Below are positions 45,463 to 56,495 of a stretch of DNA of 64,000 nt, one piece after another; position 1 is the first letter of the stretch, and every line of letters starts with the position of its first letter. Source of the DNA: Larkinella arboricola (GTDB lineage: Bacteria; Bacteroidota; Bacteroidia; Cytophagales; Spirosomataceae). The notes beneath the pieces are model-generated. The model was given only the letters and a program-made list of their open reading frames with translations. It did not search any database and was not told the DNA's origin. A program made the position numbers and the translations under genes. The stretch lies in the NCBI RefSeq assembly GCF_003259745.1, contig NZ_QLMC01000003.1, forward strand, positions 930,001-994,000, read 5' to 3'.

Positions 45463-45516
45463 TATTTTACTCTTTAAGACTGAGCTATGGGTTTAATTGT
45501 TGATATTTGCCACCTA

Positions 45517-45524
45517 CAAAAGTA
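45517..45524 (-). promoter_or_regulatory. Possible promoter -7 element of the DUF349 gene
   Basis: TACTTTTG on the minus strand lies 55 bases upstream of the DUF349 start and 10 bases before the divergent ettA-like start. The -33 region is poor (GTT instead of TTG). Confidence 0.4.
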
Positions 45525-45533
45525 ACCAAAACC

Positions 45534-47201
45534 ATGAGTCAGGAAACGATTATATTCTCAATGGCGGGTGTCAGTAAAATTATTCCGCCAAACCGACAAA
45601 TCCTAAAGAATATCTACCTTTCCTTTTTTTACGGCGCAAAAATTGGTGTTTTAGGCTTGAACGGCTCCGGGAAATCGACCCTGCTGCGCATCATTGCCGG
45701 TATTGACAAGAACTATCAGGGCGAAGTAGTGTTTTCACCGGGCTATTCAGTAGGCATGCTGGAGCAGGAACCGCAGCTCGATCCAGCCAAAACCGTGAAG
45801 GAAGTTGTTGAGGAAGGTGTTCAGGAAACCGTGGATTTGCTGAAGGAATTCGACCAGATTAACGAAGCCTTTGGCGACCCCGACGCGGATTTCGACAAAC
45901 TAATTGCCAGACAGGGCGAGGTACAGGAAAAACTCGACCACCTCAACGCCTGGGAACTCGATAACCGGCTTGAAAAGGCAATGGATGCCCTTCGCTGCCC
46001 GCCCCCCGATGCTAAAATTGCCAATTTATCAGGCGGAGAAAAACGCCGGGTTGCACTTTGCCGCCTGTTGCTCCAGCAACCCGATGTGCTGCTGCTCGAC
46101 GAACCGACCAACCACCTTGATGCCGAATCGGTGTTGTGGCTGGAAGAGCACCTGCGCCAGTACGCCGGAACCGTTATTGCCGTAACGCACGACCGGTATT
46201 TTCTGGACAACGTTGCGGGCTGGATTCTGGAACTGGACCGGGGCGAAGGTATCCCCTGGAAAGGTAACTACTCATCGTGGCTCGATCAGAAGCAGACGCG
46301 TCTGGCAAAAGAAGAAAAACAGGAGTCTAAACGCCAGAAAACCCTGCAACGGGAACTCGAATGGGTTCGCATGGCGCCTAAGGCCCGGCAGGCCAAATCG
46401 AAGGCCCGGCTGGGTGCCTACGAAAAGCTGCTGAGCGAGGAAAACCGTCAGAAGGAGGAACGGCTGGAAATCTTCATTCCGGCGGGTCCGCGTCTGGGCT
46501 CGAAGGTGATCGAAGCGCACGGCGTATCCAAAGCGTTTGGCGACCGATTGCTGTTTGAAGATTTAAACTTTCAGTTGCCGCAGGGCGGTATTGTCGGCAT
46601 CATTGGTCCGAACGGCGCGGGTAAAACGACGCTGTTTAAACTTATTACCGGCAAAGAACAACCCCAAAGCGGTACTTTTGACGTGGGCGAAACCGTAAAG
46701 TGGGCGTATGTCGATCAGGAACACGATGGCCTGGACCCCGACAAAACGGTATTCCAAACCATTTCCGAAGGCAGCGAATGGATTATGCTGGGCGGCAAAC
46801 AGGCCAATGCCCGCGCCTACGTCAGCCGGTTTAACTTCACCGGTTCGGATCAGGAGAAGAAAATCGCCAACCTATCGGGCGGAGAGCGCAACCGCGTTCA
46901 CCTGGCGATGATGCTGAAAGAAGGTGCCAACCTGCTGCTGCTCGATGAGCCAACCAACGACCTGGACGTTAACACGCTGCGAGCGCTGGAAGAAGGGCTG
47001 GAAAACTTTGCCGGTTGCGCCGTCGTGATTACCCACGACCGCTGGTTCCTCGACCGCGTTGCCACGCACATTCTGGCGTTTGAAGGCGATTCGCAGGTTT
47101 ACTGGTTTGAAGGCAACTTCTCGGAATACGAAGAAAACCGCAAAAAACGGCTGGGCAGCGATGCCACTCCGAAGCGGATTAAATATAAGAAACTGGTGTA
47201 A
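45534..47201 (+). CDS. ettA: ABC-F ATPase, EttA-like translational throttle
   Basis: The 555-residue soluble protein has two ABC ATPase domains in tandem without membrane helices, the ABC-F layout: Walker A GLNGSGKSTLL (near residue 40) and GPNGAGKTTLF (near 355), signatures LSGGEKRRVALCR and LSGGERNRVHLAM, and Walker B/H-loop DEPTNHLDAES..THDRYFLD and DEPTNDLDVN..THDRWFLD. The length and linker match EttA, which binds the ribosome E site and gates elongation according to ATP/ADP. I start at ATG 45534; an in-frame codon at 45507 would add nine residues. It is followed by a hairpin and then a class IV aminotransferase on the same strand. Confidence 0.93.
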   Translation: MSQETIIFSMAGVSKIIPPNRQILKNIYLSFFYGAKIGVLGLNGSGKSTLLRIIAGIDKNYQGEVVFSPGYSVGMLEQEPQLDPAKTVKEVVEEGVQETVDLLKEFDQINEAFGDPDADFDKLIARQGEVQEKLDHLNAWELDNRLEKAMDALRCPPPDAKIANLSGGEKRRVALCRLLLQQPDVLLLDEPTNHLDAESVLWLEEHLRQYAGTVIAVTHDRYFLDNVAGWILELDRGEGIPWKGNYSSWLDQKQTRLAKEEKQESKRQKTLQRELEWVRMAPKARQAKSKARLGAYEKLLSEENRQKEERLEIFIPAGPRLGSKVIEAHGVSKAFGDRLLFEDLNFQLPQGGIVGIIGPNGAGKTTLFKLITGKEQPQSGTFDVGETVKWAYVDQEHDGLDPDKTVFQTISEGSEWIMLGGKQANARAYVSRFNFTGSDQEKKIANLSGGERNRVHLAMMLKEGANLLLLDEPTNDLDVNTLRALEEGLENFAGCAVVITHDRWFLDRVATHILAFEGDSQVYWFEGNFSEYEENRKKRLGSDATPKRIKYKKLV

Positions 47202-47204
47202 ACT

Positions 47205-47245
47205 GTCCTGAACTGGGCTTACACCGGTTAAGCCCAGTTCAGGAC
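47205..47245 (+). terminator. 17-bp inverted repeat after ettA-like gene
   Basis: GTCCTGAACTGGGCTTA (47205-47221) and its exact complement (47229-47245) form a 17-bp stem with a 7-nt loop, starting 3 bases after the stop. It has no U-run, so it may be a weak terminator or an RNA stabiliser between genes on the same strand. Confidence 0.7.
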
Positions 47246-47265
47246 GGCTCAGATAATAGGCTATC

Positions 47266-48084
47266 ATGTACGGTTATTTCAACGGCTCCATTCTGCCCGT
47301 CGAGCAGATCAGTTTTGGCGTCACGGATCTTGGCCTGCTGCGCGGCTTCGGCTTATTCGACTACTTCCGCACCTACAACGGTCGGCCTTTTCAGTGGGAC
47401 TGGTATTGGGAACGGTTTGCCAATTCGGCGGCTAAAATGCATTTGCCGGTACCGATAAACAAAGACGAAGCCCATCGGGTGGTCATGGAGCTAATCGACA
47501 AAAGCAACCTGCCCGACATTGCCGTACGGTTTGTCATGACGGGCGGTTACAGCCCCGACAGCATCAGCATCGTCAGACCTAATCTGCTGATGATCGCCGA
47601 AGAGATTCATCCCACCCCGTTGAATCAATATGACGACGGAATCAAGGTGATTCTGGACGAATACGTCCGCGAGATGGCCGAAGTAAAAAGTACGGATTAC
47701 AAACGGGTGATTCTGCTCGCTGAAGCCATCCGCTCGGCACGGGCGTCGGATGTTTTATATCACAAGAACGGCGAAATTAGTGAACTAAGCCGTAGCAACG
47801 TCTTCATTTTCAAGGGCGACCGCCTGATTACTCCCAACCGGCACATTCTGCACGGTATTACGCGCCGAACCGTCATGCACCTGGCGCAGAACGATTTTGA
47901 GGTGGAAGAAGGGCCTGTTTCGCTCACGGACCTGTACGATGCCGACGAAGCGTTTACGACCAGTTCCACCAAAAAAGTGCTTCCAATAGTCCAGATCAGC
48001 GACCTCACCATTGGCGACGGAAAACCCGGCCAACGCACCCGGTTTTTGCTGGACGAGTTCAACGAGCTGATCGAAAACTGGTAA
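47266..48084 (+). CDS. Class IV (fold type IV) PLP aminotransferase
   Basis: The 272-residue protein has the class IV aminotransferase fold: YGYFNGSILPVEQISFGVTD, RGFGLFDYFRTYNG, and the PLP-lysine region STDYKRVILLAEAIRSARAS followed by ISELSRSNVFIFKGDRLITP. This group covers branched-chain aminotransferase (IlvE), D-amino acid transaminase and aminodeoxychorismate lyase (PabC). The short length and the RGFGLFDYFRT loop fit an IlvE/PabC-like enzyme in Bacteroidota, but I cannot assign the substrate. It lies 20 bases after the hairpin that follows the ABC-F gene and 62 bases before the GMC oxidoreductase. Confidence 0.9.
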   Translation: MYGYFNGSILPVEQISFGVTDLGLLRGFGLFDYFRTYNGRPFQWDWYWERFANSAAKMHLPVPINKDEAHRVVMELIDKSNLPDIAVRFVMTGGYSPDSISIVRPNLLMIAEEIHPTPLNQYDDGIKVILDEYVREMAEVKSTDYKRVILLAEAIRSARASDVLYHKNGEISELSRSNVFIFKGDRLITPNRHILHGITRRTVMHLAQNDFEVEEGPVSLTDLYDADEAFTTSSTKKVLPIVQISDLTIGDGKPGQRTRFLLDEFNELIENW

Positions 48085-48146
48085 GCATCAGAACCCGGAT
48101 TTCTGTATCTTGCGGATTGATCTGGATAACTTCAATTACGCTTTCA

Positions 48147-49859
<1,713 letters not shown>

Positions 49860-49864
49860 AGGGA

Positions 49865-49938
49865 GTGAAGAGTTATGAGTGAAGAGTTATGAATTAGATG
49901 CGGTAACCCACTTATAATTCTTCACTCATAACTCTTCA
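49865..49938. repeat. Tandem 14-bp repeat forming a convergent hairpin
   Basis: GTGAAGAGTTATGA occurs twice in a row (49865-49892). A nearly complete inverted copy lies at 49926-49938, with more matching bases on the outside, so transcripts from either side can form a hairpin. It lies between the convergent GMC and GLPGLI genes and probably serves as their shared transcript end. Confidence 0.7.
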
Positions 49939-49944
49939 TGCTAC

Positions 49945-50691
49945 TTAATACCGTATCGACCAATACGGGTTTTCCTGAGCTTTCATGCTAGACTGGATAT
50001 GGTCTTTGACTATTTTGTCGTAATCGGACGTTTTAATTTTCTTTCCTTTTATTTTCTTATTGGCGGTAAGTTCTTTCGCCACATCGCGAAGTTCAATTTT
50101 AGTAGCCGTAACCACGACATCCCCATCGTTCAGGTCCAGTTCCAGAATAAGCCCCGGTAAACCATAATATTGCTCGGGCCCAGCCGAAACCGGAATGTCC
50201 TGCGCAAACCAGGCGACAACTTTCTGTTCCTTAACGGGGTCTTCTGTTTCGGCCTTCATGCAGATGTGGCCCGCAATGTCTTTCAACTGGTTCAGGATTT
50301 TCCACTTCGGCGTTGGCAAAGAGTCCTCGATAATGTAGGTTTTCCCCAGCATTTCGATCACATCCGATTTGGTTTCCTGTTTGAAATCCCGTCGGATTGT
50401 GTAATCGCTATTCCGATATGACCACCGGCCATCTTCACTCCGCCAATATTCATCGGCGTTGGTGTACAGGCTCTGATCCTCATTGAAATAAAGCACCATC
50501 TGGGTAGGGCGGCTACTGTAATTTTTGTTTGTTGCCTTCATCCGTTCCTTTTGATCCAGGCTCAAAAACGACATACGAGACATTATTTTGACGTAATCCT
50601 GCGTACGATCGTAGGTAACTACGCCTTCCAGCTTCTGGGCTATCGTCGGGAACGCCGACAGGAGCAAAATCAGCAATAAAATCCTCTTCAT
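49945..50691 (-). CDS. GLPGLI family protein
   Basis: The 248-residue exported protein (signal MKRILLLILLLSAFPTIAQ) carries the motif EQYYGLPGLILELDLNDGD that names the GLPGLI family of Bacteroidota. The rest is mostly beta (WRSEDGRWSYRNSDYTIRRD). Its function is unknown; members are often encoded next to TonB-type outer-membrane barrels. Here the barrel gene is directly upstream with a 21-base gap, so the two form an operon and probably act together in the periplasm or outer membrane. Confidence 0.93.
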   Translation of the reverse strand: MKRILLLILLLSAFPTIAQKLEGVVTYDRTQDYVKIMSRMSFLSLDQKERMKATNKNYSSRPTQMVLYFNEDQSLYTNADEYWRSEDGRWSYRNSDYTIRRDFKQETKSDVIEMLGKTYIIEDSLPTPKWKILNQLKDIAGHICMKAETEDPVKEQKVVAWFAQDIPVSAGPEQYYGLPGLILELDLNDGDVVVTATKIELRDVAKELTANKKIKGKKIKTSDYDKIVKDHIQSSMKAQENPYWSIRY

Positions 50692-50712
50692 ATTTATCCG
50701 TTATTTTACGTA

Positions 50713-53532
50713 TTACCATCCATTATTCTGACGCATCTGCGACTTCAAGCCCCGAACATTATAGGAAACCGAGAGCATAAAATATTGAGCCAGTGTCTGC
50801 ACCTCTTCCTTCTGGACGAAATTCTGATACGCCTGCTGCGTAATGCCCCGGTTTTTGTTGAAAACGTCATACGCCGTCAGTCGTACCTCCGCCTTATTAT
50901 CCTTCAAGAACTGCTTATAAACCGCCAGGTTCAGAATGGGCAGCTTCTGCGTAAAGGGAAACCGTTCATTTTTCAGCTTATAAATCTGGTAATTCATCTG
51001 TCCATTGAAGAAGATACCGCCGGGGAACTGAATATTCATTGCACCGCCATAGTTGTGATTATAAATTTTCTGGTTTTGACTTGAATTGATTGAGTAGCGT
51101 GTATCGGTAATGCCCCAGTTGAAGTAGGGATAGAGCGTAAACTTATCGAATAGGGTTAAGTCAAGATTGACCCGAAAGTTATAGTTATCACTACGGGTAT
51201 CGTTCAAGACGGTATTGATATAAATTGGATTCTTGTTGAAATTCAGGCTGCTGCCCAGGTTTAAGGTCGCCTTGGTTTTTTTCAGCGGAAAGCCAAAATT
51301 AAGATAAGACCCTACGCGGGTACCACCACTAATATTCTCAGGCCGACTGGTCGTTATCAGATTTTCATCTATAGTCTGGTTATAAACGATCTGGTTGATA
51401 TTGTACCCGTAGTTAAGGCTCAAATAGTAGTTAACAAAATTGCCCGGATTGAAGCTACTGAAGGAGCCGTTCAAATTGTGAGTCAGGGAAGGGAGCAAGC
51501 CCGGATTTCCTTCCTGGATGAATCGGGGGTTACTGTTATCAACCACGCCGGGTTGTAACTGGCTGGTTTGGGGCTGCTGAATGTTTACGTTGTAATACAG
51601 CCCCATGCTCTTGTTTTTGAGCCGGTAATTGCCCGAAAAATTGGGGGCTACGGTAAAATACTGCCGGCTCACGTTCGTAAAGGTTGTCGCGCTCTGGTCG
51701 GAGGCAAACCGACCCGCCAGCTTGTACCATACCCCTGCCAGTCCACCTGATATATTAAAACCCTTATCCGAATAGCGAAGCACCGTTCCCACCCGGTTAT
51801 AGGTGTAGTCATTGGTATAATACCGGCTCAGATTCCTGTTCCGGACCGCCCCCTGATCCGTTAGGTCGAACACATCCCGGTCAACCTTATCATTGCGCAG
51901 ACTGAAATTGTAAAACGTTTCCCAGAACATGGTTTTCGTTAACGGCTCAATGTAGTGCAGGCTGGATTTGAGTTCGGTTCTCAGGCTGGAATTGGTAACG
52001 TCCTGATTAATCCGCACAACGGTCGGTCCGGCGCCGGTGCTATCCGTAAAAAAGGTGTTTGTTGAGCGTTGTTTGGCCGTACCATCGCTATCATTCAGGT
52101 TAAAGGCCACACTAGCTGCGAAGTTGCGCCCTTTCTTCAAAAACTTGTGTCGGAAAATAGCCGTTGTGGCCAGTTGCAGACCGTTAAAATTATTTCGATT
52201 ATCTAAATTTGTTTGGCTGGTATCCGCTGCCCGATAAAAGTTCTGGTTACTGAATTGGGCATTATTGCCGCTGTTGGCGCGAAGGTTTCCAATCAGGACC
52301 AGGGTATTGAGCGAATCAAGTTGCTGTTCATAGCGGGCACTGCCCCGGTGATTGCGGGTGAAGCTCCCCTGGCTATTGCCGCTGATGGTCACAAAAGTAC
52401 CTTCGGGTAAAAAGGTTTGTTTATTAGAAGTGGAGCTAAGCGTTTGGCCGGTCTGGTTATAGAAGTAATTGGAACTAAGCTTGGTCTTCTTCGTATCATA
52501 ATTGTAGTTGGCCCCACCGGCATAATTACGGGAGAATCCCCGGTTGCTGCTGTACCCTCCTGTCAGTGGAACGCCCATGCCATCGTCTCCGCCAAAAAAA
52601 TACATTCCTCCGCTGTAGAATCCAAAATCGCCCTGGTCTTCCCAATTGAACGACTGACTGCCACGAAAATCCTGATAATCATCCCAGGATAAGCCCGTCT
52701 GGTTGATGTTGTTGCCAAAACCCAGCACCGACATCTGCTCCTTCGTATTGAATCGATTGTAATTTCCCCGCAATTGAAAACGGTCTTTGGTACCTGCTCC
52801 GGCCGTTACTTTCCCAAAACCGCCCCTTTTGTGGCTTTCTTTTAAGGCCAGGTTAACGGCTTTTTCCCGTTTGCCATCGTCGATACCCGTGGTTTTGGCG
52901 GCCTCCGTTTTATCGTTAAAAATCTGGATTTTATCAATCGCTTCGGCTGGAAGGTTTTTGGTCGCCAGTTTCGGATCGGTGCCAAAAAAGGTCTTGCCGT
53001 CCACCGTCACTTTTTTAACGTCCTCACCCTGCGCTTTGATATTACCGTCCTGATCGACCTGCACACCCGGCAGGCGTTTCAGCAGTTCCTCCACCGTCGA
53101 TCCGGCCGGTACTTTAAACGAACTGGCGTTGTATTCGATCGTATCGCCCCGGATGGAGAGCGGAGCCCGGGCGGTTTTCACCACCACTTCCAGCAATTCT
53201 TTTTGAATAGGCTTGATTTCCAGTGTGCCCAGATCGGTTACGTCGCCGTCGCCCGGATCGACTTCTTTTTGCAGGGGCAGAAAGCCGACGTACGATACCT
53301 TCAGGATATACGGAGCCCGTTTCACGTTCCGGAACTCAAAGGCACCTTTGTCGTTCGTTCGTCCGAAATTGACCAGCGCCGAGTCTTTTGGAGTCAGCAG
53401 CATGACCGTAGCGCCGGGCAGAACGGCTTTATTCGTGTCAGCAATGGATCCCCGAATAGTAAAGCGGGGCGACTGGGCAAAGGCCGTAGAACAGCCAGCC
53501 AGCAGGAGCAGCAGCAGAAGCAGGTTTTTCAT
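50713..53532 (-). CDS. TonB-dependent-receptor-like outer-membrane barrel (OMP_b-brl_3 type)
   Basis: The 939-residue protein has a signal peptide (MKNLLLLLLLLAGCSTAFAQ), an N-terminal carboxypeptidase regulatory-like domain (about 25-105; ADTNKAVLPGATVMLLTPKD), a plug-like region (about 125-215; VEELLKRLPGVQVDQDGNI, DKIQIFNDKTEA) and a C-terminal beta barrel of about 650 residues rich in aromatic strand ends. The barrel matches the outer-membrane protein beta-barrel group that is usually paired with GLPGLI proteins. I see no obvious SusD-like partner, so this is not a classical glycan-uptake locus. It is the first gene of a two-gene operon. Confidence 0.9.
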   Translation of the reverse strand: MKNLLLLLLLLAGCSTAFAQSPRFTIRGSIADTNKAVLPGATVMLLTPKDSALVNFGRTNDKGAFEFRNVKRAPYILKVSYVGFLPLQKEVDPGDGDVTDLGTLEIKPIQKELLEVVVKTARAPLSIRGDTIEYNASSFKVPAGSTVEELLKRLPGVQVDQDGNIKAQGEDVKKVTVDGKTFFGTDPKLATKNLPAEAIDKIQIFNDKTEAAKTTGIDDGKREKAVNLALKESHKRGGFGKVTAGAGTKDRFQLRGNYNRFNTKEQMSVLGFGNNINQTGLSWDDYQDFRGSQSFNWEDQGDFGFYSGGMYFFGGDDGMGVPLTGGYSSNRGFSRNYAGGANYNYDTKKTKLSSNYFYNQTGQTLSSTSNKQTFLPEGTFVTISGNSQGSFTRNHRGSARYEQQLDSLNTLVLIGNLRANSGNNAQFSNQNFYRAADTSQTNLDNRNNFNGLQLATTAIFRHKFLKKGRNFAASVAFNLNDSDGTAKQRSTNTFFTDSTGAGPTVVRINQDVTNSSLRTELKSSLHYIEPLTKTMFWETFYNFSLRNDKVDRDVFDLTDQGAVRNRNLSRYYTNDYTYNRVGTVLRYSDKGFNISGGLAGVWYKLAGRFASDQSATTFTNVSRQYFTVAPNFSGNYRLKNKSMGLYYNVNIQQPQTSQLQPGVVDNSNPRFIQEGNPGLLPSLTHNLNGSFSSFNPGNFVNYYLSLNYGYNINQIVYNQTIDENLITTSRPENISGGTRVGSYLNFGFPLKKTKATLNLGSSLNFNKNPIYINTVLNDTRSDNYNFRVNLDLTLFDKFTLYPYFNWGITDTRYSINSSQNQKIYNHNYGGAMNIQFPGGIFFNGQMNYQIYKLKNERFPFTQKLPILNLAVYKQFLKDNKAEVRLTAYDVFNKNRGITQQAYQNFVQKEEVQTLAQYFMLSVSYNVRGLKSQMRQNNGW

Positions 53533-53533
53533 G

Positions 53534-53937
53534 GGATAGGAATTGGTTGCGAATAAGAGCCAGCAAATTGTAAAGAATTAATATCCGTTGCTGAAAGTTA
53601 ACAAATTTTAATAGTTGCAACTATAATAGTAGTTAAAAAATTATTTTTATAGGTAAGCTACTTGAAATAAGAAATGGCAGTATGATCATAAAATTTGCTC
53701 AATGACGGTTTTCATCAGGAAACGTTGCACGAACCACCCATCTAAAATGCTGGAAAATGGATAGGCTGCGGAATCAGGCCAAAATAGTTTGCCATTTTAT
53801 AAAACACCGTGCAACGACTACGTTCAGAACTGCATCTTTTAGACACTTATCAATGAAACGAACCATCCGGCAGCACCAAAACCGGACTTAAACGATCAGC
53901 ATAGCGGGGCACCATTACTCTCCAAAATCACCGTATC
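53534..53937. other. Intergenic region with a 14-bp palindrome
   Basis: This 404-base AT-rich gap lies between the divergent barrel gene and a small plus-strand ORF, so both promoters should be here. ATAGTTGCAACTAT at 53611-53624 is a perfect 14-bp palindrome about 80 bases before the barrel gene, and may be an operator. I found no TTG-N20-TAnnTTTG match on either strand. Confidence 0.35.
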
Positions 53938-54270
53938 ATGAAGTTAATGAACTCTTGGGCTACCCGGACCCCTATGGCCACTCCTTTGACCCATTACACT
54001 GTTGAAATCGAACAGACCGGTTTGTCCGGCTGGATCAACTACCGCGAGTCGATGCTGACGTTACGCTTCTCCTATGAGCGAATGCTGACCTCCCTGTACG
54101 TTTTCGTTCCGGGCAATGAGCAGTGGTCCGCTTACTGCCGGAGTTCCGGTGCGCGAACCGCGGGCTCCCGCCGAACTGAAATCATCCAGCGGATTGCTGC
54201 TGAACTCCGCGCGCAGCAAGCGTCGTCAATGGTACAGATTAATGACTATGGAATTGAAGTACTATTTTAA
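53938..54270 (+). CDS. Small protein of unknown function
   Basis: The ORF codes for 110 residues with a mixed, not low-complexity, composition: LTHYTVEIEQTGLSGWINYR, TLRFSYERMLTSLYVFVPGN, then a helix-like TEIIQRIAAELRAQQAS and a short hydrophobic end. A second ATG at 53974 (residue 13) would shorten it to 98 residues; the segment between the two is plain. I do not recognise a family. It stands alone with 404 bases before it and 382 bases after it. The codon use and residue mix look coding, but the assignment is tentative. Confidence 0.5.
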   Translation: MKLMNSWATRTPMATPLTHYTVEIEQTGLSGWINYRESMLTLRFSYERMLTSLYVFVPGNEQWSAYCRSSGARTAGSRRTEIIQRIAAELRAQQASSMVQINDYGIEVLF

Positions 54271-54652
54271 CGAGTGAAGATCCGGAAAACACGGCGGATT
54301 TCTAGTGTTGCAGTGCGGTACAGAGCCTGTTTTCCGCTTTTAACCTAGTACCAAATTAAACCGAGTTTCACTTCGTCCATAAAAGTTAGTACTTCTTAAA
54401 ACTACTCATAACAATACGGTTTATCAAGTTGCTATTATTAAAATTAATTTTTCACATTAATCCACGTGTTTCCCGGTTCATAATCTGCATCTTTCGTCGA
54501 TATTATACCTTAATTGTCAGACAAGTAATAGAACATCTTCTGTCGCCTTTAAAGGGCTGCCTACGAAAGCCACTCCTTATTTTATAAGTATTTATTACCA
54601 TTTCTTACAGACTTTTATTAGCTTTAAAAGGCAATTTCAGTTTGTTTAAGCT
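54271..54652. other. Intergenic region, nothing recognised
   Basis: This 382-base AT-rich gap separates the small ORF and the orphan kinase on the same strand. I see no convincing ORF, consensus promoter or perfect hairpin. It must contain the kinase promoter. Confidence 0.3.
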
Positions 54653-56455
54653 ATGGCTATTTCTGCTTTTCGATGCAAAATCGTACTCATCTTCCTGTTT
54701 ATTACCTATGGGTTGATACGTACAGGCATGGCTCAGCAACCAACACCCCTAAAACTTCAAACCGATAAGCTGCTGTACGCGGACTCGGTATATCAGGAAG
54801 CTATCGTAGAAAGGGATTCACTGAAACTGGCCGAAGCTTATTATTTGTACGGCAAAACATACAACGCGGCCGGAGAATATCTGATGTCGCAGCAATGGTT
54901 TCTTCACGCCTTGGCCATTCTTGAACCCCGTGGCGATTCCTACGCCTTAAGCCGGATTTACAGTGTTTTATCGTATTTACAGGAGAATTATCAGGAAACC
55001 CTTCACTACGCGTTTCTTTCGCTGGCCGTAAGCCGTCGGATTAAATCGGATAAAGCATTAATGCGGGCTTACCTCAATTTAGCCCATATTTATCAGACGG
55101 ATTGGTCTAAAAAGGGGCAGCATGTATACGGTTTTATGTCTTCCAACGTCTACCGGATGGACTGGTCCAAAGCCGGGAAGAAAACAGACTTGCCCAAACC
55201 CCAGGCTGACAGCGCCCTGCACTACATCAAAAAGGTGTATGCCCTCTCTTATAAGCTCAATGATCGTATCGCTATGGTTGAGTCCAATATTCACCTGGGG
55301 CGTTTCCTGTGGAATATACAGCAGAATCCGCGTGCAATTGACTATCTGAAAAAGGGGCTGGCAATAGCAACCGCCGATCAGGAAGAACGGCTCCAGATTC
55401 GGTTAATGCTCTATATTGCCTCTATTCATATCGGACTCCGGCAGCCTGCGCAGGCGGCCCATTTACTCCGTAATGCCCAGCAATTACTCGACCGAAGCGA
55501 CATCAATGATTATTTTATTAACGCCCAGTTTGAAAGTGCCTACACGGCGTACTATTCCCTGACCGGTGATTGGAAACGCGCTTTTGAACATGGTCAGAAA
55601 CTCCATACGATGGAGATTAATAATTACATCGCCGACCATGATGGAGCTGTAACCCGCCTGAGTATGGAGTACAAATCGGAGCAGAAAGAAGCGAAGCTGC
55701 GGGCTCAGAAAAAAGAACTGGAGTTACGTTCGGAAACGCTGCGGGCTCAGCAGCGGTTAACCTGGGCCATGTCGGCACTGTCGGGAATAACCGTGGCGAT
55801 GGCCATCGTTTTCTTTCGGCTTTACCGCAAAAACCGTCGCATAAGCGAACGGAATGTAGAACTGGTAAAAGAACAGAATCACCGGGTGAAAAATAACCTA
55901 CAGGTAATTTCCAGCCTGCTGAATCTACAATTTAACCAGCTTACCGACGAAAACGCCAGACGGATGGTCGAAGAAAGCCAGATGCGGGTGCAGGCCATGG
56001 CCATTCTTCACCAACGGCTTTATACGGGCGGCCAGTTAGCGGTTCTGGATACCGCCGAGTTTATCATCGAACTGGTCGAAGAAGTTCTAAGAGCGTATGG
56101 TTACTCGGCCGTTCATCCCATCTATGACCTGGAACCCCTGGAATTGTCGGCGGATGAAGCCCTACCCCTGGGCCTTATTATCAATGAGTTGACCACCAAT
56201 GCCTGTAAATACGCCTTTGCCGACCACCCTTATCCGGCTTTTAGCATTTCAAGCCGTCGGAAAGGAAACAAATTCCTCCTGTCCGTAACAGACAACGGCC
56301 CGGGATTGCCCAGTCACCTCATGCAGGATGGTTCTTCAAACCAACGCCTTACGTTTGGTATGCGGCTTATTCAGATGGAGGTGCAGCAATTGCAGGGAAC
56401 GTGCGAGTTCGAATCAAAGGGCGGCACTCACTTTTCGATGGAATTTAAGATTTAA
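54653..56455 (+). CDS. Orphan TPR-containing histidine kinase (HisKA_2 type)
   Basis: The 600-residue protein starts with a signal peptide or anchor (IVLIFLFITYGLIRTGMAQ). A periplasmic TPR-like helical region follows (about 30-335), then a coiled coil, one transmembrane helix (about 371-390) and a cytoplasmic HisKA_2 kinase: EQNHRVKNNLQVISSLLNLQ with His410, then HATPase with IINELTTNACKYAF, DNGPGLP and FGMRLIQ. This layout is common in Bacteroidota sensor kinases. Residues about 148-176 contain a small duplication, DWSKKG and DWSKAG, 22 residues apart. No response regulator is next to it, so its target is elsewhere. A convergent GH9 gene follows. Confidence 0.9.
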   Translation: MAISAFRCKIVLIFLFITYGLIRTGMAQQPTPLKLQTDKLLYADSVYQEAIVERDSLKLAEAYYLYGKTYNAAGEYLMSQQWFLHALAILEPRGDSYALSRIYSVLSYLQENYQETLHYAFLSLAVSRRIKSDKALMRAYLNLAHIYQTDWSKKGQHVYGFMSSNVYRMDWSKAGKKTDLPKPQADSALHYIKKVYALSYKLNDRIAMVESNIHLGRFLWNIQQNPRAIDYLKKGLAIATADQEERLQIRLMLYIASIHIGLRQPAQAAHLLRNAQQLLDRSDINDYFINAQFESAYTAYYSLTGDWKRAFEHGQKLHTMEINNYIADHDGAVTRLSMEYKSEQKEAKLRAQKKELELRSETLRAQQRLTWAMSALSGITVAMAIVFFRLYRKNRRISERNVELVKEQNHRVKNNLQVISSLLNLQFNQLTDENARRMVEESQMRVQAMAILHQRLYTGGQLAVLDTAEFIIELVEEVLRAYGYSAVHPIYDLEPLELSADEALPLGLIINELTTNACKYAFADHPYPAFSISSRRKGNKFLLSVTDNGPGLPSHLMQDGSSNQRLTFGMRLIQMEVQQLQGTCEFESKGGTHFSMEFKI

Positions 56456-56495
56456 CACGGCCTTACGCCATCTGCATTTCGCCCCCTCAGGGCTT

